Assembly (NCBI RefSeq): GCF_027744825.2 | Contig: NC_071342.1 | Location: forward strand, 9,009,501 to 9,073,500 | DNA from: Synchiropus splendidus | Taxonomy: Eukaryota; Chordata; Actinopteri; Syngnathiformes; Callionymidae | Reading direction: 5' to 3' | DNA: 64,000 nt | Shown: positions 37,451-49,061 of the stretch, in pieces | How the letters are laid out: each line of letters starts with the position of its first letter | Numbering within the stretch: the stretch's first letter is position 1 | Program-made: the position numbers and the translations under genes | The notes under the pieces: model-generated | Told to the model about the DNA's origin: nothing | What the model saw: only the letters and a program-made list of their open reading frames with translations | Database searches by the model: none

Positions 37451-40400
37451 TGCTGCTGAACTGTGAAGCACCGCAGCTTGGTCCACAGATTTTCATGCCA
37501 TGTATGATTAAAAACACAAAAGAAAATCAAATTGAATAAAACAGAGGATGCACAAAAAATTGAAGACTGTGTTGATTTTGCTTAAAGGATACACAAAAGT
37601 AAATGACCCGTGGAAAAACCAGTGGAGTATAAAATGAAGTATTTTAAAGTGTAATTAGCTGGCAACTTCTGAAACAAAGTTCTCCTGCCTGAAAACATCG
37701 TTCACTTGCCAGATTGATCTCTGCTTCCACTCGAGGTGAAAGTAACTTGGTTTGCCAAGGAAGCACAATTTCACTGTTCATATGAAAAGGCTTTGAAATC
37801 ATTTTGGCAAACGCAGATCATCACAACAGCGATTGCGTTCGGGTGAGGAAACCAGAGCCTTCAATCTGCTGAATCAGCAAGAAGAGTTCCTTTCGTCCCG
37901 CCTTTCTCCCTCTCCTCGTCCTCCGGTACCCTCCTCTTCTGAAAGTGAAGAGTCGGCGACCTACAGTGTGACACATTCAAGACTTGAACATGAACAAAGA
38001 AAGTATGGAGAGTTTAATTGTGCGCGTGGCCACCTACTTCTTTCAACTGTTTATTATATATCTGACAAGCTGTCGTGTCTGGGAAATCGATCCAGGTGCT
38101 AAACGTCTGTCAAACAACACTTCTGAGCGCGGGCCAAGATAAATATGGTCCCAGCTAGCTGGATGTCACCGTCTGACATTGCTAAATCACCCAAATTACT
38201 CTCAGTGAGGTCCCATCCAAGAGTCCAGGCTGTCCTCCTCCCACTTTTTTTATTCATCAGATCTCACCCTCAACTAACGCCATGCTGCATCTGTCCTTTG
38301 TCGCCACACGGCATATTAAGCAGCAGTCATTACTCAGCTTTCTCTCACAACAAGCCCCAAAACCATCTTCCATCAAATATGGCAGATTAAAAAGTGACAG
38401 GAATTCATTGAAATCCATCCCCTGCTGTGAGTCAGTGCGGTGAATGCATAAGTCTGCGCGGCGTCTAATGACTGCAGTACAGTAGTTCTGTTTACACGAG
38501 AAACACGGAAATAGTGGGGAAACAAAGAAAATCAAAAGGGGGGTTTGGAGGGGTGGCTCAGCATCACTCGAGCACATTACTTATTTACATAAAGATGTCT
38601 GTGCTGCTGCAGCACTCCAGAAGGGGCGGCCCGTGTTTACACAATTAGAGAAATTGCCACGAAGCCAGCTCATGGTGACATTTAGCACGCGGCAGGATTG
38701 TGTGGTTTCCATGCAGACGACGCATTGCCTTGATGTTGATGGAGCCGACAGACTCCAAAGAAGGAGAGCGTTTCTGAAGTGCAGCAATTCACAGCAGCTG
38801 AAAGAAAGACGATTTATTGTCTGTCGTGACTGCGTTAATATTCACATAATGTAACTGTGGTCACGACAGTTTACCAGAGATGCTGCAGCTTTTGATAAGG
38901 GAACTCAAATTATGTGAGTATTAGCAGGATATTGGTCAGTTATTAATCATTTTAAAGATTATTAGATTCTTGTCCACCATGATATTCCTTGATGATGAGT
39001 AGCTTTTTTTAGTAGTAATCTGAGGGGGGACCAAAGTGGCCACCAAAGTAACAGAAAATGATTTTCAACCTGGTACTGTTTATCAATATAATCTTTCAGT
39101 CAGTATGGGTTAGTGTCAAGACTGGAAGTATACAGAGACCAGTAAGGAAACAAGACCAAACCGACTTCACTAGCTGCAATCTAACTATTTCTTTTGCAGT
39201 AAGAAATACATGTCACAAATTATGCTTCTGTATTGTGTATTCAGTTTGGTCTCTGTGCGCTGTATGTCTCGACACAGTACAACACTTGTTATGGGCTCTC
39301 AAAAATGTATCGTCATTTTATCCCACTGGACCAATATCATGGCAAAGGATCATCCTTTGTTTGTTCTCTGTATCCACTTGTGGTGGTTATCTGTACCCAA
39401 CCAAACTGGACGGGAATAGCGAAGCTGATTTATTCACCTAGCTTCCACCGCAGCAGTCTTCTTATTTTGAAGCACCCAGAGAGGATGTGAACCCCCGTGA
39501 TGGATGTTGTGACTCTTGGATGGAGATTGTGCCGCCCTTGCATATTCTGTGAAACCTGTTAGCACATCCAGCATTTAGCATCCTTGACCTCTCTGCCACT
39601 ATTATGTCCTCTCCCACCTGCATCCCCTTCACTCTCTTCCAGCTGCTCAGCACTCAGACTTTGCTGACTCCTGCTATTTAAAAGAAGTGCATATTAGTTC
39701 AGCCCGAGTCGGACTGCAGGTCCCACAAGAGCCTCCTCTCTCGGGCCATCCACATTTCATGATGTGAACGATCTGACATGGAAGGGCGAGGAAAGGTTTG
39801 TTCAACTCCTGTACTGCAGAATCTTTTCAGGAGCTTCAATAATACGGGGGATTTGAAGACGAGGAGTTGGACTTTAAAGGAGCAGGAAAACCAAAAGCTA
39901 CATTTGTACTGCTAGATTATGAGCCAGAGGTGCTTTGAAACTCGGAACCAAAAATAACTTTAGATCCTCGTTGTATTGTTTATTGAAGTCTAGGGGCCAC
40001 ATTTATTCAGACCTCATAAGGTCAGTGCTACATCAGAAATTGTACTTTTTGTCAGCATCATTAGTGTTTAGAATCTAAATATAGTCCTTTTTTTCCCAAA
40101 TAGGTTTTTATATCATTCCCTCCCTTTTAGTGTCTGCTTTTCTCTCCCGATTTCATTCCCCACCATTCAGAGCTGAAAATCTGAAAAGATTGTGACTCAT
40201 CTTAGCAATGTTTCTAGTCCCTAAAACCAAATTGAGGGTTATTGGGAAAAAATAATAATAATAAAGTGCCCTCACATTTTTTTGCCTAGAGTAGTGGTAC
40301 CAAGATTTTCACAGTTTCAAGAGCTCTTCCAACATTTATGGTTTATGCTGACAATCTTCATATAAAATGAAACAATATACAACCAAATGGCGTATTTGCA

Positions 40401-41750
40401 GTACATTTTTTGTGACTTTTCTCCGCATTTTAGCGTGTCTCAGAACCACTGTTGCATGGATGGATGGATGATGGTTTGATAGATAGACAGGTTTGTATTA
40501 ATCCATCTATTTGTGTTACCACGTTATAGCAAGGAAATGTATAGGCAGCAGTCATCCAGAACCAAATCGATGTTTCCGACCCATCATGCTGACTGGGCTG
40601 AACATTTTAAAAACCCCTTTCGCTCGTACTCTGAAAAGCAGAGTGAAGCCTACCATTTGACCCCAGGCCCAGAAATAGCCCTGAGTGAGTGTTGAGATAA
40701 GGGGGAACATTTTAGTCTTCAACTTGATTTATGGCACGGTAATTGCTAAAAGATGCATACTTGAGCCACGCAAGTGTGACGGCGTCCTGAAGCTTGAGAC
40801 CTCGAGTGTGAAAAGACAAACTTAAGAGCTTGTATTTAGTTATTCTGAAACAGTGCTGAGGGTTTAAGTGTTTGATTTTTCAAGTCTTTGCTGCTAAACT
40901 GAACATTAAATCCATCAGACGCATGTGCAAATATAGCCTGGAGTTCAGTGTCATATTTGGCAGCTGATAAGGAAAAGACAGAAGGATTGTATACGTGTTA
41001 AAATGACTCGTGTTTTTAAACAAATGCATTAATTATCAGTGGGGAAGTGTGGTCAAGGAATCAAATACAGTTCAAGAAAAAAAGGTTGTCAGAGATGAAA
41101 TATTTTCAGGCATATTTTACCTCACTTTTTCACCATCAATCCGGCCATGTAGCGTGTTTATTCCATCTAAGAGCACATCTTATTATTCTCATAGTGAATC
41201 AGCCTTGAGAGTCAGAACAGAAAGTGTTTTTTCTAAATGGTCATGAACGTGTTTCCAAAATTGGAAACTGGCGCTAAGTAACTCTATATTTGGTATACAG
41301 TAATGGTGAGAGTTCTACTCTGGCACCCTTAAATGTGTTTACAGCTATGTCAAAATTAAGATAGCGGCTGCACTGAGCAGCAGCGGGGGATATAACAACA
41401 ACAACCGAACAAACATGCTGCTTGAAACACACAAAAGGCAAACAGTAGTCACACTGCCAAGTCCTCTGATGTACTGGGAAATAATACCCTTCTCACATGC
41501 GCTATATTCACTTTCAACAGGAATATGAGCAACATATGATGCAAGAAATATCCGTTGAGTTGTCAGACGTAAAGAAGCAGCGTGGGAGAGTCTGTTGCCG
41601 ATCCAGACATGAGAATTAGAGCTTGTTTTCGTTCAAAAAGAATAGAACAAAGTGAGAGTTGTCTCGCTCTGATGCTAAAATATGTTGAGTGCGCGTTCAG
41701 CATCAATCTGGCTACATCCTGAAGATGTATCTGGATGCTGTAAATTAAGG

Positions 41751-41787
<37 letters not shown>

Positions 41788-42258
41788 GACAAAATGAAAT
41801 AATTTAAAACAAACCACAAAGCATATAAAGTCATGGAGTGAATTTATTTTCCCTCGTTTTATTATGTGTAAGAAGTATAACAAACAAAATCTAAGTTGGA
41901 CAGTTTAACGGCTGTCTTCACATCTTCACATCCCCTCACATCAGTCGTGACATATAATGTGGCGACTGAGGAAATGTAATTTCCCACCGCTTTTTGAGCT
42001 CAGAGAACCACCACATCCTTGGAAAAAAATAGAAAAGTTTATTTACAGAAGGCTTCAACAAATTAGACACTCATGAACTTTACATTCTCTGATCATCCAG
42101 AGGAGACAGCTAAAATGGCTAAAGTATACCAGCAATGTTGCAATATTTTCAGACAATTCTGGACGAGTATCAGAAATATACAGTTCCAAAAGCAAACGTT
42201 TCTTCGTGGGCTGCAGAAATATATCAAATGCTGCAGGCAACAGCGAAGCACTGGGATC
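37451..42258. other. Intronic sequence, no gene seen
   Basis: Apart from the (TA)n run at 41751-41787 I see no element. Frames up to 127 codons (39058-39441) are unsupported. Confidence 0.55.
41751..41787. repeat. (TA)n microsatellite
   Basis: About 18 AT/TA units with one interruption (ACAT). Confidence 0.95.
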
Positions 42259-42350
42259 GGCAGCATGGCTCAGTAGGTGGAGCGTCTGTCTTATCTGAAG
42301 GTTACTCCATCTCAGCCTCCTCTAGAGAAAGAGCTTGCGATTGAACCCGC
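42259..42350 (+). repeat. tRNA-like (SINE-like) fragment
   Basis: It has a good Pol III A-box-like region (ATGGCTCAGTAGGTGGAGCG) and text like 'TCTGTCTT...GAAGGTTACTC'. A recognisable but damaged B-box-like GATTGAACCC lies near 42341. The spacing and damage do not fit a working tRNA. It is more like a relic of a tRNA-derived short element. Confidence 0.4.
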
Positions 42351-44471
42351 TATCTTTTTTTTCAGGAGGAGATGCTGGCAGGAGTGCAGCCGCCATCAGT
42401 ATATAAATAACCTCAAATGGGTGAATGAGGCAATATTGTGAAGCGCTGGATGAGCCATTAAGGTCGATAAGTCTGGAGACTGGTGGCACACTTTCAAAGA
42501 GCTTACAGGAGACTTGGCCAAGAATTTAGGAAAACTGCATGAAACTAAAAGATTAACATCGGAAAGTCAATTAAACATCACTGGAGTGGGGTTCGCTCCG
42601 AGGACCGCGAAAGGTTAGCCCCTAACAAACGGATAAGTAAAGTCCTGAAAGATTAAAGAGTGTGGGTTACTCCTCTGCGTCGACACCACTTCGTAGCAGG
42701 GCTTTCTCCAGCCCATTGAGAAGCTTACGAGGGATTAAAATAACTATTGAATAATTAACAGAGCCAGCTGAGATGACCACATCGCCCCCCTCCCCCTACC
42801 TTTTGTGTCGGGCTGGTAAAAAGTCATAAAAAGACAAACAAATCCATTAGCAAGATTTATGCGGCATTATTAAATTCACAGGGACAATAATAGAGAAAGG
42901 GCAGCATTCCATCACGTTTAGAGCGGCGAGAATAATGAGTTGTCACGGGCAAAGAATCACGTGCGGAATATTACATTACCCATGCAGACACTTTCTAATG
43001 AACCATTTTCTCAACTTTTATTCCCTCGCAGATTGGACCAACAAAAATTGGGAGGGAAAACTTGAGGTCTGTGAGCAGAGCGAGGCAGTCAGCCGGGATT
43101 TATCGTCGCAGAAACGTCGCAGAAATAGAGTATTGTATTGAAACGGGACGCGGGACAAACTTTTTTAACACTTATTTACTTCACTGTGTGTCTGAGCAGA
43201 TGGCTTGACTTTTGTGCATTACAATGAATACCAGTTCATAGTTGGAGATGCACATTCATCGAACTCCAAACTGGTCTGAGAGCAGCATTCGCTAACTGGC
43301 GACCGACGGGAGAATGAAGATGAAATCACAACTGAATTAATGCCATAAGGAAGGAATTATTCTTCACAAAGAAACTAAAGCCCCACCCTGGTCCTTTCTT
43401 ATGCTCTCTTTCGAAATCACAGTCTAAAGAAATAAAGCATGACTGTCTACCTGTCTGACGGCGTCTCTTTGTGGATGTGAGCACACCAACGCCCCCCCTG
43501 TGAGATTCAGAGGTCACGAACACGAGAGCCCACAGTCGGCGTCGGCCTGTGGCCCGCAGATCCCAGCAGACCAAGACAAAAAATTCAAAGCTTCACTCCT
43601 CTTTGCCCCTCAGTATTACTGCAACAGCTGATATTCAGTTTCATATCCATGAAGACGACATCTTAAGAGGTCTCTCTTCAAATATCCCCGAGGTCTATCA
43701 ATCTATCTAGATCATGATGACGGAGCACTACAATGTTGAAATCAATTTCTGGCAGCTTATGGCATTTACAAGAATCTAGAAGATCCATCATAAAACCTGT
43801 ATATTTATTAGTAATAAGGTCTCTTACACTATCTTAAAAATCTTACTAGTCAGGTCCCGTTCCATCACAATAATTAGACTAAAAATGCCCTGAAATACAA
43901 TTTTTGCTTTTTGCTACTTGTACTGCAATGAGGTTGTAGAGAAGAAATATGTTTCTCAGAATTTCTGCGAAGACTAGACAAGGAAAGAAAATGTGCTTGG
44001 ACACAATTCTCAGTTAATAGGTCAAGTAAATTGGTGCAGAAAACTGTACTTAATGCTTGTCCAGAAAGGTTATACACTTGTGCAAACTTTAATTCACGTT
44101 CACTAAACATGCTTTCCTGTGTGATGATGGCTGTCTGGAGAATTCGGAGGACAACAGCATTAACATTGAGAAATGCTGACTAAGCAGTTAAATTGTGCAA
44201 AGCCACTTAATATGAGTCACCTCAGCCAAAGCCATTAAAACCTGCGTGTGAGAAATTCCTTGAAATTTGAAGGAGATTCAGACTTTTTTTTTTTTTTTTT
44301 GATAGTGATGCTATCTGATGACTTATAGTTTTTATATCCTTCAGGGAAAGCCCACTGCACTCCAGACCAAGCTACATATGTGTTGGTGCCTTCGAGCAGT
44401 CACCCTGAGCACTCCTGACGGTGAGTGCATCACAGCCTCCTGCCATCGCTGTGTTTTATGAGTGGTAAATA

Positions 44472-44474
<3 letters not shown>
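42351..44474. other. Intronic sequence, no gene seen
   Basis: This is unique-looking sequence with a T run near 44285-44300. No motif is recognised. Confidence 0.55.

Positions 44475-44552
<78 letters not shown>
44475..44552. repeat. (TA)n(GA)n compound microsatellite
   Basis: About 23 TA units are followed by about 15 GA units. The array ends exactly at the terminus of the Tigger-like copy 2 (GAGTGGTACCTCGG). Confidence 0.95.
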
Positions 44553-44556
<4 letters not shown>

Positions 44557-45145
44557 TACCTCGGTTCTCGACCACAATCCATTCCACAAGACCGTTTGAG
44601 AAGCGATTTGTTCGAAATCTGAATCGATTTTTCCCATTACAATGAATGGAAAAAGAAGCCTTAAAAGAGGCTTTTGTAGGAGTGAATGTAGAGTGTCTGC
44701 TGCAGGTGCGCTGTTCCTCTATGTGTGTGGCCGCTGCATGTGGGAGGGGTTGCTGAGTGAGTGACGTCTCTCCAGAAGTGAAGAGGTGCCCGGTGCGTGT
44801 CCAGCTCTGAATGTGCGCTTCTGTGCAGTTTGGCTGTGACAAAGTCATAAACCAAGTCACGCTCTGTCCCAGACTCGAGTCATCCCTGTCCCAGCTCCAC
44901 AGGACATCAAACCCTGGAGTGAGCGCTCCAGCCTCGGAGGTGTGGAGAGCGAGCACCTCCCCTGTGACACTCTACCACGGTCCAGTGCGGAGACAGGAAA
45001 GGTTTTACACCTCAATATGAAGAAAAAACAGTCAGTAAATGTAGCTAACGGGACACGTCTGCATACAGAGGGTGCGTTATACACAATAAGAAAGCATGTC
45101 GTGGGTCAGCTGATCGATCCGTGCAGGTTATGTTTTACCGGAGAG
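44551..45145. mobile_element. Tigger-like DNA element, copy 2 (inverted relative to copy 1)
   Basis: It begins AGTGGTACCTCGGTTCTCGA and is closely similar to the reverse complement of 22346-23068 through GGTCAGCTGATCGATCCGTG (about 45105-45125). Similarity then fades by about 45145 and the second terminal repeat is not found. Either this copy is truncated, or copy 1 is an internally rearranged relative. Small indels separate the copies, for example where copy 1 has an extra 'CTGGAACGCATTATTTC' segment. Confidence 0.7.
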
Positions 45146-47471
45146 AACCACTTTTCTTCAGACATTATTGTACATTCTTCTCCATTATCCGACCTGACTG
45201 CCACTCACAGAGGGGTGGCGGGAAACAAAAGAGCAAAGCAAAAGGTCAACTTTTCCTCCATGTCACTCAACAGTTGCCACCCTGCCTGTGTCTTGAGCGA
45301 GAGTCGAAGGCGACCGCTGACTCGCAGTACCAACTGCTGTGTGTTTCTCTCCCAAGCGCCACCCGCCGTTTTTAATTGTGGCCCTTGAGTAAACTGTAAT
45401 TAAGCATCTTGAACATTGCATCGCCAACATGGATGACTCAAGAAGAAAAGTCTTGCTCTCTATGTCTGAGTTTTCTGTAGCTACTGTACGTGGCCTGAAG
45501 CAATTGTTCAGACACAGAAGTCTTGGGTTGTGAATCTCAGGAGGACAATACACACGATAACATATTAGCACAAGTTTTGATATGAATGAACCACATATGC
45601 ATCAACGCTTTGGAAACAGGAACTTTTCATGAACAGTGGTAACAATCAGTAGATGAGCGTTTTAAAAACCAAGAAGAGAAGCCAAGAAGGGAAGAAATAT
45701 TTGTGATAAATAAACAACCATCTGAAACAGTGGCATGGAAACCTGAAATTGAAAATGACTGAAAGTGATGACGAAATGAAAGAGTGCGGCTCACATCTGT
45801 TCCTCATCTCTAATGGAGATAGAGAGATGACACAAATGTTGGTGAGAAAGTCAGACAAATCTCCTGCAGGACAAAGATGGTTGGATCTCGTGTCAGAGGT
45901 GGAAGATCAAAGAAGGAGAAGGGACCACCCACAGTAGGCTCGGAGCTTCTTCAGACAAACCAGTGTCCCACGAACAGGAGAAAAGATGTGCGCGTCACAA
46001 ACAAGCCAGAGGAAAACATTCACTTTTCTTATGAACTACAAGCCAGCTCTGGATCAATGATGACTGGATGGGTAGTGGTAGATGGGGACTATCACATCGA
46101 CTTGTTCATGACTGTTTAGCTATGTAGCTCATATGAGAACAAATTATAACTTGGACAACTGGAATTACTGTTTTTTGTTTTTTTTTTTAACTCATTTTCA
46201 GCTCCTTCTCAAGCAGATCTTGACTGACTGATGTGTTGCTGTTTTAAGAATTACACTGGTAGAAGAATTGAATTAAACAAACAAAGCAAAAAAAAAAAAT
46301 CTAGAAAATATACTGGTAAATACACTTTTGGAGTACAGTAATTTGAATCCTCATGACAATTATTATTTAACAATATACTGGTAATGAAACAAGGTTAAGA
46401 CTCAAACTACATGATGAGAATTTGTCGCCATATACGCTCCAGGTGGCAACAGAGTTCAACATCATTTGGTTTTTGTCCTAACTGACATTAACATTATGAT
46501 GATCAGTTGCAGGGATTGATTCAGTTGGGCATCTCACAGTGAAAACTCTGACTTCACAGATGGTCAGAGACAGAAGATTGCCACAGTGTTTCGACATGGA
46601 TCATTTTTGAGTTGTTTATAGCACAAATTGTTGTTACAATCCATTGGGGCACTTTCATCTTCATGGCTGTCTTCCAATAAAGCTTTTTGTTATTGTCCTT
46701 TTCTCGATTTATCTTCTGAACCAACAAGCAGATCCTCATCTTGTGCCACTGACAAATGACAACTCCACAAAAAATACACGCCGTATTTGAACAGCTTCTC
46801 TGTTTGTCTCTTTATGACTTCAGGATGACGGGGGACCAGAGCCTTGTTGGGTTAGCAGAAGGAAACCATTTCGGTATAACCAGAAAGCTGTATCATGTCG
46901 TTTGCCATCACAAATTCATGGATTATTAGAGCAAAATATATCTGTCGTTTTCATCCATCCAAAGCTTTCAACAGGGCTATGAATGGCAATGAGGCCTTTT
47001 ATGTTCGAGGGACTAAAGTACAAGCTGCTAAGTGCACAGGACACAAGCTGCCTTCAGAAGGTCTCTGGGCACCTATTACACTCTTAATGACTCATTTCCA
47101 GAGAGGAAATTTAATTATGATATGGACGTAGTGTTAAAGCACCTCTAAGAGAAATAACCTTCAGTGTAAAAGTTTCACAGCTAGATCAGTTTGTTTTGTG
47201 AAAGCGTGGCCGATCGGAGGAAACCCAAACAAGCCGCAGTTGTGATCCAACTCAATACTTCCACCTAGCTTTTCAACCACAGAAGACACCTCTGCTTGGA
47301 ACAGTAGCTCCACATACAAACACAGAGACATGCACTGTCATCAGCTCCTGCAGCATCACTCTGACAGATGAGAACAGCGAGCGCGACCCCCGGCCACGGC
47401 CGCCTCTGATCAAATAAATGTGTGTTGATAGCAAAAGAGGGGTGAACGTTGGTGGAGGGGGGGGTACGTAC
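45146..47471. other. Start of grid1 intron 2, no other gene seen
   Basis: This is the first 2.3 kb of intron 2 after the exon 2 donor. Right after GTACGTAC the transcribed strand has an uninterrupted C8 tract (plus strand G8 at 47457-47464). Nothing else beyond simple A/T runs. Confidence 0.6.
46155..46350. other. A/T-rich simple sequence
   Basis: This stretch contains a T run (about 46180-46188) and an A run (about 46290-46300) in otherwise unremarkable intron sequence. No gene is seen. Confidence 0.6.
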
Positions 47472-47627
47472 CTTCCTGCACAGCCTGGAAGGGGTTGTTA
47501 GGCTCAATAAGTTTCACAGAGTGGGTGATTTTCTCGCTTTGTAGGATGTCATCATTGAGACTCAAGTCTGAGATGGCGAGTTGGAAAATCTCATCATCTC
47601 TCACAGCGTTTTCCTCGAATATAGCAC
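47472..47627 (-). CDS. grid1: grid1 coding exon 2: start of the amino-terminal (LIVBP-like) domain
   Basis: This 156-bp exon starts after an AG acceptor preceded by a pyrimidine stretch (TTTTCCTCTG) and ends at a GTACGT donor. It is phase 1 at both ends and joins exon 1 in frame to rebuild the Gly of the IIHIGAIFEEN motif. The protein contains [16 protein letters not shown] and NNPFQAVQE. The segment [15 protein letters not shown] matches GluD1, whereas GluD2 has DLNQNEEILQTEKIT at this place, so this is grid1 and not grid2. It encodes the first strands and helices of the bilobed extracellular amino-terminal domain, the cerebellin-binding part of the receptor. There are no stops, frameshifts or odd residues. 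The next exon, expected to continue with the conserved Ala-Cys-Asp-Leu, is not in the window. Most of the receptor (rest of the ATD, ligand-binding domain, channel and C-tail) therefore lies to the left of the window. Confidence 0.95.
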
Positions 47628-47776
47628 CTGTGGATTTCAGAGGAAAATCATATGTCGGATCAAGAGACGCATCAACATGCTCAGAGCTGTCCATTCAGCA
47701 CCATGGAGAGCGACGCAGCTGCGTTCAGCACCAAAAGTTCCCTGACTCAACAGAAGAAAAGTAAAGACTTAAATTT

Positions 47777-47802
47777 GGGGGGGGTTGGTGGGAGGAGGAG
47801 GG
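47777..47802 (+). other. G-quadruplex-type motif in grid1 intron 1
   Basis: A run of eight G, then GGG at 47790-47792 and GGG at 47800-47802, gives four G-triplets with loops of 2, 5 and 7 bases. It lies on the template strand of grid1. It is a motif only; no role is claimed. Confidence 0.6.
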
Positions 47803-48045
47803 TTACCTCTTTTCCATCCATCCTCCCATCTTCCGTCTCCGTTTATCAAAATGAACCGCTAGAGACGTCATAAATCTTGGTTTTAAACAACAACAAAAAA
47901 GGTTTCGGGAAATGAGAGGAAGAATGAAAGGGGGGAGGGGGCGCACTCTTATGTCAGGCATCAGCCAGCATTATTTTGGATGGCGTCCCATCGCTGTATT
48001 AAGCCAGTGACTGAGCACCTGCTGCTTGCCAGACTGTTGCAGTAA

Positions 48046-48070
48046 AGCAGCAGCAGCAGCAGCAGTAGCA
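48046..48070. repeat. (CAG)n triplet run in grid1 intron 1
   Basis: About eight AGC/CAG units with one GTA interruption, intronic and short. Confidence 0.9.
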
Positions 48071-48637
48071 GAGGAAGCACCCCCGATCAAACCTGCTCGC
48101 TGTGACATTGACATTTTTATCTGAGATTGCCACGCCGCTCATCGAGAGTGGCGACGTGACTGTGCACTAAATGCGTCTAAATGGATTTTTTTTTTTTTTG
48201 GAAGCTACGGACCCCTTGAAAGGACCGTAAGAAACGACCAGCTCTGGTTTGAAGTTTGAGTACAAAGAGGCTGTAGATCTCTATGCCTTCTTATTCTCAT
48301 TGCGGTCACGTCAGGGGGAAAGTTGAGAAGACAAGCGGTGCCTTGGTAAAAAAAAAAAAAAAAAAAAAAACAGGCCTGAATTCACTTGTCCTTTTGAATC
48401 AGAGAGGAATGCGGCCAGCTCGCCGCGTCCTTCTCATATCGATGAATAATAATTGGATGTGCGTTAACTTTTACAACTAGCGCTTCAAAGTGATCCAATG
48501 CAGCATGTTACACGGAGTGAAACGACTATTTATCCCGCCCTCTCCACTAAAAAGCCTGTGATCAACGCAGTACGGCGCCGGAGCTTCATCCCCAGCAGCT
48601 GGTTATAGACCGGACTGTCGCCTCGTCAGACGCTTAC

Positions 48638-48716
48638 CGATGTGTATGATGGAGTCCGCGCTCGCCGTATTGCTTTGAAATATCCACAGGGAAAGACAGA
48701 TCAGCAACAACTCCAT
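48638..48716 (-). CDS. grid1: grid1 coding exon 1: signal peptide and mature N-terminus of glutamate receptor delta-1
   Basis: This is the first coding exon of an ionotropic glutamate receptor delta subunit, a postsynaptic membrane protein whose amino-terminal domain binds cerebellins bridged to neurexins. The 26 whole codons read MELLLICLSLWIF followed by QSNTASA and DSIIHI. That is a short hydrophobic signal peptide of about 20 residues with likely cleavage after ASA, then the DSIIHIG start of the mature receptor that is characteristic of GluD1 and GluD2. The ATG at 48716 is the first in-frame ATG; the frame stays open further upstream but has no earlier ATG. Its context is favourable (G at -3 and G at +4). 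The exon ends after the first base of a Gly codon, followed by a strong GTAAGC donor (phase 1). The non-coding 5' part of the exon must extend upstream, but its start cannot be seen. Assignment to paralogue 1 comes from exon 2. Teleosts usually keep two grid1 copies, and I cannot tell which this is. Confidence 0.93.
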
Positions 48717-49053
48717 CTCGGGATTCCAGTGAGGCGGCTCATCCAAGCTCTGGTCGACGCGTCCTGAAGCTACAGTCCAAATGGAGCAGAAAGGGAGACG
48801 AGAAGATGAGAGAGGAAGGAGGGAAAATAGACCTCCTCTATGAAACACCCCACGTCTTTTTTGGATGAACACGACCACGGGACTGCAGGTGGACCGGTGA
48901 GAGAGACTGGTGTTACCTCTCTCCCTGCGCTCCGGCGTCTAAAAGCATGGCAAAGCAGCGCAAAGATGCGGAGGAGGGACACCCCTCGAACTAACGCACG
49001 GATAGAGACTCTCACGCACACATACACACACTCTCACTCGAGTCCTGATTCGA

Positions 49054-49061
49054 TCACGTGA
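49054..49061. promoter_or_regulatory. Palindromic E-box TCACGTGA
   Basis: This is a perfect 8-bp palindrome in the CpG-rich region, about 340 bp upstream of the grid1 start codon. It matches the consensus for USF/TFE-type basic helix-loop-helix factors. A function in grid1 control is inferred from position only. Confidence 0.35.

Larger units (their letters stand above)
47628..48637 (-). other. grid1: grid1 intron 1 (1,010 bp)
   Basis: The intron has a GTAAGC donor at 48637 and a CAG acceptor ending at 47628, phase 1. It holds simple sequence: a 23-base A run (about 48348-48370), a T run near 48187-48199, a CAG/AGC triplet run (about 48046-48070) and G-rich tracts on the plus strand at 47777-47802 and 47930-47941. 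No other exon or gene is seen in it. Confidence 0.9.

Noticed and set aside
42259..42350. Functional tRNA gene
   Set aside because: The B-box is damaged and the stems do not pair convincingly. A SINE-like relic is more likely.
44456..44956. 166-codon minus-strand frame partly shared with the 139-codon frame at 22701-23120
   Set aside because: The shared peptide comes from two copies of the same non-autonomous DNA element. It has no transposase motif and is disrupted differently in the two copies.
48603..48878. Extending the grid1 start upstream to the beginning of the open frame near 48878
   Set aside because: That position is GTG, not ATG. The first ATG is at 48716, and it alone gives a normal signal peptide with a good initiation context.
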